Origin: Clostridia bacterium
GTDB taxonomy: Bacteria > Bacillota > Clostridia > Oscillospirales > CAG-272
Direction: 5' to 3'
DNA: 8,971 bases
Assembly: GCA_024404435.1 (NCBI GenBank)
Contig: JAKSPW010000041.1
Location: 1 to 8,971, forward strand
The position numbers and the translations under genes were made by a program. Under the pieces are notes generated by a model. That model was not told the origin of the DNA. It did not search any database and saw only the letters and a program-made list of their open reading frames with translations. Positions 1 to 5,799 of this stretch are shown in pieces (position 1 is the first letter of the stretch; every line of letters starts with the position of its first letter).

Positions 1-1362
1 GAGGAATTCGGTGATCTTAACCTGATCGAACTCGGTGCCGCGCTTCATCTTGACGAACAGCTTCGGAACGCTGCCCTTCATCTCGTCGGGAACGGGGATG
101 CAGGCGCAGTCGTCGATGCCTTCCATCTTCTTTGCGGTGTTCTCGATCTCGTCGGGCGAGACCTTCTTGCCGCCGATGTTGATGACGTCGCCCTTCCTGC
201 CGAGCAGGATCACGTCGCCGTCCTCATCGATGTACGCGATGTCGTTCGAGTAAACGACGCCGCCTTTCAGAGCCTTTGCGGTCTCTTCCTCGTCCTTGAA
301 GTAGCCCTTCATGTTCATCGGGCCCTTTGAGGAGAGAAGACCGGTGTGCTCCGCGTCTGATTTTATCGGATTCCTGTCGTCGTCAACGATGATGAGCTCG
401 CAGTTGTGAGCCGGATGACCGATGCAGTTCTCCTTGTTGGCGGTATGGTTGAATTCGTAGATGATGATGCAGCCGCTTTCCGTGCTTCCGTAGAAGTTGT
501 AAAGCATCGTGTCGGGAAGCAGCTCGCGCACGGTCTCCTTGTCGGCCTTGTTTATGGGAGCGCTGCCGAGCTGGATGTAGCGGAGTCTGTCGCGGTACTC
601 CGCGAGCTTGCCCTTCGAGAGACGGAGAATGACGGAGAGCGCAGACGGAACGAGGTCCATCGAGTTGACTCCCAGCTCATCGAGATTCTTGAAGAAGCGG
701 TTCATGTCGAGCACGCTTCCGAGAAGCACGACCGTCGCGCCGAGCCACATGTTCGCGTAGTAGCGGCGCAGACCGTGCGAGTGATTCATCGGAGACGGGA
801 TCATCTCGACGTTGTCGGGCTTCATCTCAACGCCGTAAACGACGTTTTCCGCAAGCGCGATGTCGTTTCCGTGCGTGAGGACTATGCCTTTTTCCTTGCC
901 CGTCGTGCCCGTGCTGAACAGTATCTCGCTGACGGTGTCGGCGTCCGGAAAAGAGAAGTCCGGCGTCTCTGTCACCGCATTTGCTTTTTCGTAAAACTCC
1001 GAAACGGTGAGCGAGGTCTTGCCCTCTGCTTCGACCGGCTTGTTCGTCACGATCACGTCCGCTTCGGCAGAAACGGCGAGCGCGGCGATCTTTTCGGGAG
1101 CCGTGCTTTTCTCGGCGGGAACGAAGACCGCGCGGAGAAGATGGAGCGCAAGTTCGAGCGCGAGGTAGTCGACCGTCTGATTTGCCTCGAGAACGACGGT
1201 GTCGCCGTCCTTTACTCCGAGGTCTGCAAAGACGGCGGCAGCCTTTCCGATCTTTTCCGCGTATTCGCGGTAAGTGACGCGCGAGGTATCGTCGGCAAGG
1301 CAGAGCTTGTCGGGTGTCGTCTTCGCGTGATCAAATACGGCTTCAACGATTGAACGGTACAT
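1..1362 (-). CDS. AMP-forming acyl ligase (DltA-position, acyl-CoA-synthetase-like), 3' end off the window
   Basis: Class I adenylate-forming enzyme. It is expected to activate a carboxylic acid with ATP and load it onto the phosphopantetheine of the carrier protein encoded just upstream, in the cytoplasm. The frame is open for 454 codons to the window edge, so only about 40-60 C-terminal residues, including the usual catalytic lysine motif, are missing. Visible motifs are the P-loop FSTGTTGKEKG (149-159), NFYGSTESG (289-297), the YSND aspartate (about 371-374) and the hinge GRKGDVI...GGKKVSPDEIE (388-407). The segment PMNHSHGL (191-198) resembles the P-x-x-H-x-x-G of acyl-CoA/aryl ligases, not the FDxS of amino-acid adenylating domains. 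YGSTE likewise replaces the YGPTE usual in DltA. The start is the ATG directly abutting the carrier's TAA, with GAGGAG (1377-1372) nine bases upstream, so translation is probably coupled. The family call is firm. D-alanine specificity is doubtful and no symbol is given. Confidence 0.9.
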   Translation of the reverse strand, partial: MYRSIVEAVFDHAKTTPDKLCLADDTSRVTYREYAEKIGKAAAVFADLGVKDGDTVVLEANQTVDYLALELALHLLRAVFVPAEKSTAPEKIAALAVSAEADVIVTNKPVEAEGKTSLTVSEFYEKANAVTETPDFSFPDADTVSEILFSTGTTGKEKGIVLTHGNDIALAENVVYGVEMKPDNVEMIPSPMNHSHGLRRYYANMWLGATVVLLGSVLDMNRFFKNLDELGVNSMDLVPSALSVILRLSKGKLAEYRDRLRYIQLGSAPINKADKETVRELLPDTMLYNFYGSTESGCIIIYEFNHTANKENCIGHPAHNCELIIVDDDRNPIKSDAEHTGLLSSKGPMNMKGYFKDEEETAKALKGGVVYSNDIAYIDEDGDVILLGRKGDVINIGGKKVSPDEIENTAKKMEGIDDCACIPVPDEMKGSVPKLFVKMKRGTEFDQVKITEFL

Positions 1363-1584
1363 TTACTGAAGCTCCTCGATCATTTCCCACATGCTCTCGA
1401 CGGACTGGAAGTACTTGGGCTGGATGTATTCCATCGTTACGGTGATGTCGAAGGTGTCTTCGATGTCGGAGATGAGCGAGACGATCTCGACGGAGTCGAG
1501 CACGCCGTTGTCAACGAGCTCCTTTTCCGTGTCGAAGTCGATTCCGGGGTACTTTTCGTTAAGCAGATTTCTGAGTTCTTCCAT
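1363..1584 (-). CDS. Acyl carrier protein, DltC-like
   Basis: A 73-residue carrier protein that should hold the activated acyl group as a thioester on phosphopantetheine and hand it to the membrane acyltransferase. The attachment site is Ser31 in GVLDSVEIV (27-35), a variant of the DSL motif. The flanking pattern, an acidic first helix, LLDS-like loop, IEDTFDITV (41-49) and a closing helix, resembles DltC more than fatty-acid AcpP. The length is near the 75-80 residues usual for DltC. The start is supported by AAGGAGAA at 1598-1591, seven bases before the ATG. The gene lies 30 nt after the MBOAT stop and its TAA is immediately followed by the ligase ATG. A dedicated phosphopantetheinyl transferase is not in the window, so a housekeeping one presumably modifies it. 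The carrier role is secure. The cargo is unknown. Confidence 0.9.
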   Translation of the reverse strand: MEELRNLLNEKYPGIDFDTEKELVDNGVLDSVEIVSLISDIEDTFDITVTMEYIQPKYFQSVESMWEMIEELQ

Positions 1585-1614
1585 GATACTTTCTCCTTAA
1601 ATGTGATGTGTTTT

Positions 1615-3267
1615 TTAGAATTGTTCGTAAATAAACGCACTTGCGTTGAATTCGGGACCGAATACGCCGAAGATCAGTATTGCCGCAAGGCAGGCGTAGA
1701 TGAGCAGCCAGCGGAACACGAGGTTCTGACGCGACAGCGTTTCGCGGAGAGGGTATTTCTCCTCGACCATGTCGACTGCCCACAGGATGAAGATCGAAAC
1801 GAGCATCACGGTGAATGCGTACACGTTAAGTCCGTAGGTAAAGAGGTATGCCGGCAGGAGCCTGTACAGCTCGACCTTGGCAAACATCTGACGGAAGATG
1901 AAGAACGCTTCTTTCACCGTGCCCGCCTTGAAGAAGACGCGGCCGATGCAGCAGAGCACGAACGTCCTCGTCATCTGCCACAGCTTCCAGCTGAACGATT
2001 CGACGTTTATCTTCAGCTTCTTCGTGAGCGCGGCGAGCGGTCTCTCGAAGATGTTGCCGAGAATGATGAGGCAGGCGTGGAACATTCCCCATGCGACGAA
2101 GTTCCATGCGGCACCGTGCCAGATGCCCGTCACCATCCATACGATGAGGGCGGGGAAGCAGGTCGCGAAGAGCTCGCCGAATCTCTTGAGACGGTTCTTT
2201 TTCGTATGCTTCTTGACGGAGCGTACGAGCTTCGAGGTCGAAACGGGGTAGTAGATGTAATCCTTGAACCACTCCATGAGCGACATGTGCCATCTGCGCC
2301 AGAACTCCGGCATGGTCTTCGCGAAATACGGGTGGTTGAAGTTCTTCTCAAGCGTGATGCCGAACATCTCGGAGATACCGCGGACAATGTCGATGCAGCC
2401 CGCGAAGTCGGCGTAGATCTGCACGGAGTAGAGCACGGTCGCAAGCACGATGATGATGCCCTTGTACTCTTCAATGTTTCCGTAGATGTTGTTGACGAAG
2501 ATGCCGATGCGGTCCGCGACGACGAGCTTCTCGAAGAAGCCCCACAGCGCGAGCTGGGCGCCAAAGGTGATGTTCTTATACGAGAACTTCACGCCGTCCT
2601 TCATCTGCGCGCTGAACTTGTTGTATCTGTCGATAGGTCCCTGCACGACGTGCGGGAAGTACGTTATGTACGAAACGTAAGCGAAGACGTTCTTCTCGTA
2701 ATCATACCGCTTCCAGAAGATGTCGAGCACGTAGCTTATCGCCATGAACGTGTAGAACGAGATGCCCATCGGGAGCAGGATGTCGGGTGCTTCGAGCTGC
2801 CCCTTTCCGAGCTTGTCGAGGATGACGTTGATATTCTCGACGGCAAACTCGTTGTATTTGCAGACTGCGAGCAGTCCCACCGCCACGAGGAGCGCGAGAA
2901 CGAGCCAGAGACGGGCAAGTCTTTTCGACTTTTTCTTGATCGTCTTCTGTTTTTCCTTGTCGTCGCACGCTTCGAGCTTTTTCGCCTCTCTCTTCCAGAC
3001 GCCGCCGATGAGGACGCCGGCGAGGAAGCTGACGATCGCCGTGATCAGTATGCCGGAGAGGGATTTGAAGATGCCCGAAACGATATCGGAAGTAAATCCG
3101 TCCTTGAGACCGGGGTAGAGCTTGCTCCACGTATAGAACGCGAGGCTGGCAACGAGAAGGACGTATTTCTGTGCTTTTCTGCCGTATTTTCCGAATGCGG
3201 AGAAGATATAGTAAACGAACAGGATCGCCACACAGAAGGCGAGGAATTCAAATGATACGTAACTCAT
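1615..3267 (-). CDS. MBOAT family O-acyltransferase (DltB/AlgI type) with C-terminal FIYEQF tail
   Basis: Polytopic membrane protein of 550 residues in the membrane-bound O-acyltransferase family. It should take the acyl group from the carrier on the cytoplasmic side and deliver it across the membrane for attachment to a polymer. Diagnostic segments are LLPMGISFYTF (164-174), YFPHVVQGPI (203-212), YADFAGCIDI (285-294), EFWRRWHMSL (321-330, His327) and VTGIWHGAAWNF (379-390). His384 in the last is the family's catalytic histidine. Many hydrophobic helices are evident, with a lysine-rich loop at about 92-119. The last six residues are FIYEQF (545-550), matching the F-x-Y-x-x-F type tail known at the end of DltX and of some AlgI-like MBOATs. 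Tyr547 is the candidate acyl relay residue. The start ATG has GGGAGGT (3278-3272) four bases upstream. The gene is 13 nt after the SGNH gene. Family certain; acyl and acceptor specificity inferred from context only. Confidence 0.93.
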   Translation of the reverse strand: MSYVSFEFLAFCVAILFVYYIFSAFGKYGRKAQKYVLLVASLAFYTWSKLYPGLKDGFTSDIVSGIFKSLSGILITAIVSFLAGVLIGGVWKREAKKLEACDDKEKQKTIKKKSKRLARLWLVLALLVAVGLLAVCKYNEFAVENINVILDKLGKGQLEAPDILLPMGISFYTFMAISYVLDIFWKRYDYEKNVFAYVSYITYFPHVVQGPIDRYNKFSAQMKDGVKFSYKNITFGAQLALWGFFEKLVVADRIGIFVNNIYGNIEEYKGIIIVLATVLYSVQIYADFAGCIDIVRGISEMFGITLEKNFNHPYFAKTMPEFWRRWHMSLMEWFKDYIYYPVSTSKLVRSVKKHTKKNRLKRFGELFATCFPALIVWMVTGIWHGAAWNFVAWGMFHACLIILGNIFERPLAALTKKLKINVESFSWKLWQMTRTFVLCCIGRVFFKAGTVKEAFFIFRQMFAKVELYRLLPAYLFTYGLNVYAFTVMLVSIFILWAVDMVEEKYPLRETLSRQNLVFRWLLIYACLAAILIFGVFGPEFNASAFIYEQF

Positions 3268-3280
3268 TATTACCTCCCGT

Positions 3281-4642
3281 TCAGCCTTCCGCCTTGATCT
3301 CCGCCGTTATACCGACGTGATTGAATTTTCCGTAGTTTACGACCTCGTCGACGGTCTTTACCGGCACTACCGTGTAAGTGTACTTCGTGCCGGACTTCAG
3401 TCCCTCGTCGCGGTATTCGAGCGTCTCGTAGCCGAAGCTGTCAACGAGTTCCCATGCCGTGGAGTCGCCGCCTTCAACGGGCTTCGACTTGCGGTAGAGC
3501 AGGTACCCGTCGGCACCGTAGCTGGCCGTCCAGCCCAGCGCGATGTCGTTGCCGAGCACCGTCGTGGTGATCCACGGAGCGCCGAGAGTATAGTCTCTGA
3601 CAGGATCTGTGAGTTCAAAGTCAAGGACGTATTCGTCGATCATTCCGCGGTACTTTTCGGATGCCTCGTCCCAGTCGGAATACTCCTCGCGTCCGCGTTT
3701 GTCCTCGAAATCATAGTTCTCCGTGAGATACTCGCAGAGGTACTTCGTGAACTTGAGTGAGCCGTGGATGTTGGTGTGCTTTCCGTTGTAGAAATCGAGC
3801 GTGGTGTCGAGACCGATCTCGTCGATCTTATTGACGAGGTTGAGCGTCGGGAAGCCTCTCTCCTCCGTGACCTTCGCGATCGCGTTGAGCTCTGCGTGGC
3901 TTTCGTCGTTCAGGTCCGCCTGCGGAGCGAGGATGAAGAGCACGTTCACGTCGTCTTCCTCGCAGTAGGAGAGAAGTCCCTCGAGGATGTCTGCCTTCTC
4001 TGCGTCGATCTCAGAGGTCTCCTCGCTGTAATTGTACATTCCGGTCACGTCCTTGACGTAGGAAAGGTAGGTGCTGTAATGTACGCCGCCCTTGAGAAGA
4101 TCGGGCTCGGGAGTGACCGCGTCCTTGTAAAGGTTAGACCAGTTGGAGTGGAAGCGGATGACCGGGAACAGGAATTCGAGGCGGTCGTACCACTCGATGT
4201 CGGAACGCTTTCCGAGATCGTTCACCATGTCGATCTTGTTGAGGGAGAACTTCATGAAGTCCGTCATGAAGTGGAAGTGGTTCGTGTCGGGGACGGCGCT
4301 CCTGAACGAGTTGAGGTTGATTATGTAAAGCGCGTCGGGCTGCGTCTTTCTGCCCTCTTTGATCATGTACTTCAGAGAAGCCGCCGGCATGTCGGGGATC
4401 GAAAGCGGGATGACCGTGATCCCGTAGTGGTCCCACGCCGTGTTGGGCTGCCAGAAGGCGTAAGTCGTGCTCGAGCCGATGTAAACGCCGTCGAGCTTGT
4501 CGTCGGGCTCGTCGTAAAAGGCCGTCATCGTCTGATAGATGCGGAAGTCCGTGTTCGTGAATATGCTGTCGATCGCGTGGATCAGGACCGCAAGCAGTAT
4601 CAGAAACACGACTGCCTTTGCGAGATTTTTGATTTTACTCAT
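3281..4642 (-). CDS. Membrane-anchored SGNH/DltD-like protein with C-terminal FN3-like domain
   Basis: First gene of the leftward operon, 453 residues. Residues 8-24 form one hydrophobic helix after a short basic N-terminus, so it is probably anchored with the bulk outside the cell. The SGNH-type core runs from about 50 to 310. GSST (56-59) supplies the likely nucleophile Ser58, and DFYNGKHTNIHG (283-294) is the C-terminal block with His289 as the likely catalytic histidine. Asn286 sits where a D-x-x-H motif would put Asp, leaving Asp283 as a possible substitute. Residues about 355-450 look like a fibronectin-III sandwich (IALGWTASYGADGYLLYRK, then a TKYTYTVVPV strand), which DltD does not normally carry. 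Adjacent to MBOAT, carrier and ligase genes, it most likely performs the extracellular acyl transfer to the surface polymer; a deacylase role is the alternative. The start is preceded by GAGGAAA (4654-4648). Confidence 0.82.
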   Translation of the reverse strand: MSKIKNLAKAVVFLILLAVLIHAIDSIFTNTDFRIYQTMTAFYDEPDDKLDGVYIGSSTTYAFWQPNTAWDHYGITVIPLSIPDMPAASLKYMIKEGRKTQPDALYIINLNSFRSAVPDTNHFHFMTDFMKFSLNKIDMVNDLGKRSDIEWYDRLEFLFPVIRFHSNWSNLYKDAVTPEPDLLKGGVHYSTYLSYVKDVTGMYNYSEETSEIDAEKADILEGLLSYCEEDDVNVLFILAPQADLNDESHAELNAIAKVTEERGFPTLNLVNKIDEIGLDTTLDFYNGKHTNIHGSLKFTKYLCEYLTENYDFEDKRGREEYSDWDEASEKYRGMIDEYVLDFELTDPVRDYTLGAPWITTTVLGNDIALGWTASYGADGYLLYRKSKPVEGGDSTAWELVDSFGYETLEYRDEGLKSGTKYTYTVVPVKTVDEVVNYGKFNHVGITAEIKAEG

Positions 4643-4706
4643 TTATTTTTCCTCGGAAAGCGTTAGGATTTTTGTTATTTCGATAATATTCTTCAATCAA
4701 TCAAAC

Positions 4707-4735
4707 ATTATATCATAAATCGCCTGTTTTTGCAA
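4707..4735 (-). promoter_or_regulatory. Predicted sigma-A promoter of the acylation operon
   Basis: Read on the minus strand, a TTGCAA -35 box (4735-4730) is followed after exactly 17 bp by a perfect TATAAT -10 box (4712-4707). TGA directly before the -10 makes it an extended -10 element (TGnTATAAT). Transcription would start near 4700, giving a leader of roughly 58 nt before the SGNH ATG at 4642. The near-consensus boxes predict strong constitutive expression unless a repressor acts on the region. The prediction rests on sequence match and position only. Confidence 0.8.
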
Positions 4736-4790
4736 GAAAAATAATTGCGCGGAAAACGAGATTTTTGCGCCGTCCCGGCAAACTTTTATA

Positions 4791-4819
4791 TTGCAAAAAA
4801 TCTCCGGATATGATAATAT
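4791..4819 (+). promoter_or_regulatory. Predicted sigma-A promoter of the yhaM operon
   Basis: TTGCAA (4791-4796), a 17-bp spacer and TAATAT (4814-4819), preceded by TGA so that an extended -10 (TGnTAATAT) is formed. Transcription would begin near 4826, just ahead of the yhaM ribosome binding site, giving a leader of only about 19 nt. Its -35 box lies 55 bp from that of the leftward promoter, so the two are back to back. The boxes fall inside a possible in-frame TTG-initiated N-terminal extension of yhaM, which argues against that longer start. Confidence 0.72.
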
Positions 4820-4830
4820 TAAACGTGAAC

Positions 4831-4836
4831 GGAGGG
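4831..4836 (+). promoter_or_regulatory. Ribosome binding site deciding the yhaM start
   Basis: GGAGGG lies eight bases before the ATG at 4845. An out-of-frame ATG at 4840 is only three bases from it. The in-frame ATG at 4845 gives a 316-residue protein starting MEFDKL, close to the length of known YhaM, and is taken as the start. Confidence 0.85.
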
Positions 4837-4844
4837 AATATGAT

Positions 4845-5795
4845 ATGGAATTCGATAAACTTATTTCCGATATGAAATTCGGCGACGAAGTACAGGGCTT
4901 TTACATTCTGAAGGACGCCGTTCTGAGAACGGCATCGACGGGCAAGCCTTTCCTGACGGGTGCCATCTCCGACAGGTCGGGAACGCTCGATTTCAAGGTA
5001 TGGGACTACTCCGGCCCCGTGTCGGCGGCGAGCATCGGCAAGGTGGTCAAGGTCAGGGGAGATCTCGGCGAATACAAGGGCTCGCTCCAGATGAACGTCT
5101 CCAATATCCGCGAGGCGTATCCGGCGGACGATTACGACAGAAAACGGCTCGTTCCCACGGCGCCGATCGACGTCGAGGAAAGGATAAACGAGATCCGTTC
5201 CCTCATCGACTCGGTCGACGACCCCGATTACCGCTTCGTGGCACAGACGATGCTCGAGCGTCATCTTGAAAAATTCTCGCAGATCCCGGCGGCAAAGAGC
5301 GTTCATCACAGCTTTGTTTCGGGACTGCTCATGCACACGTCAAACATGCTCCGCATCGCCGATTTCCTTGCGGGACAGTATCCGGACGTCATTGACAGAA
5401 GCCTGCTTCTGACCGGCACTCTGCTCCACGACTTCTCGAAGGAGAACGAGTTCACGTTCTCGGGCTTCGGACTCGTCACCGACTACTCCGAAAAGGGACA
5501 GCTTCTCGGTCATCTCGTGATGGGGGCGGAGGAGATCGGTGAGGTCTGCGCAGACCTTGCGATCCCGGAGAAAAAATCGCTTCTTCTCCGCCACATGGTG
5601 CTCTCTCATCACGGAGAGCCCGAGTACGGCGCGGCGGTAAAACCGCTTACCGCGGAGGCGGAGCTTCTCTACCTCATCGACTCGATCGACAGTAAAATGG
5701 AGATATTCGCGGAGGTGCTCCCGACGCTCGAGGCGGGGCAGTTCAGCGAGAGAATATTCGCGCTCGACAGAAAAATCTACAAGCACAGAGGGTAA
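4845..5795 (+). CDS. yhaM: YhaM-family 3'-5' exoribonuclease (OB fold + HD domain)
   Basis: A 316-residue protein, matching the roughly 314 residues of Bacillus YhaM, a metal-dependent 3'-5' exonuclease that trims RNA (and DNA) ends in the cytoplasm. Residues about 10-95 form an OB-type nucleic-acid-binding fold (FLTGAISDRSGTLDFKVWD at 36-54, then GKVVKVRGDLGEYKGSLQM at 65-83). The HD domain follows at about 150-300. Its likely metal ligands are H154/H155, H164, the HD pair H195-D196 in TLLHDFSKENEF (192-203), H223, H250 and H255/H256; D279 in YLIDSIDS is a further candidate. All core HD residues are present, so the enzyme should be active. It is the first gene of the rightward operon, and the GH36 gene starts 4 nt after its stop. 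A longer version from TTG 4791 would overlap the promoter and is not favoured. Confidence in the family is high. Confidence 0.93.
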   Translation: MEFDKLISDMKFGDEVQGFYILKDAVLRTASTGKPFLTGAISDRSGTLDFKVWDYSGPVSAASIGKVVKVRGDLGEYKGSLQMNVSNIREAYPADDYDRKRLVPTAPIDVEERINEIRSLIDSVDDPDYRFVAQTMLERHLEKFSQIPAAKSVHHSFVSGLLMHTSNMLRIADFLAGQYPDVIDRSLLLTGTLLHDFSKENEFTFSGFGLVTDYSEKGQLLGHLVMGAEEIGEVCADLAIPEKKSLLLRHMVLSHHGEPEYGAAVKPLTAEAELLYLIDSIDSKMEIFAEVLPTLEAGQFSERIFALDRKIYKHRG

Positions 5796-5799
5796 AAAC

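Noticed and set aside
406..1353. A 315-codon plus-strand frame opposite the ligase
   Set aside because: Same in-register antisense effect; the minus strand encodes all adenylate-forming enzyme motifs continuously.
1603..3255. A 550-codon open frame on the plus strand opposite the MBOAT gene
   Set aside because: It lies codon-on-codon antisense to the MBOAT gene, where stops arise only opposite TTA, CTA and TCA codons, which this gene rarely uses. Its product is an Asp/Glu/Arg/His/Val-rich string with no family features, and the MBOAT reading is unmistakable.
3764..4666. A 300-codon plus-strand frame opposite the SGNH gene
   Set aside because: Mirror frame of the SGNH gene with low-complexity charged translation and no ribosome binding site of note.
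4741..4790. Possible hairpin or terminator in the intergenic region
   Set aside because: The GC-rich patches are direct, not inverted, repeats, and no stable stem followed by a T run could be drawn. The two genes diverge, so no terminator is needed here.
4791..4844. TTG-initiated N-terminal extension of yhaM
   Set aside because: It has no ribosome binding site, overlaps a good promoter and the Shine-Dalgarno site, and adds 18 residues not expected in YhaM.
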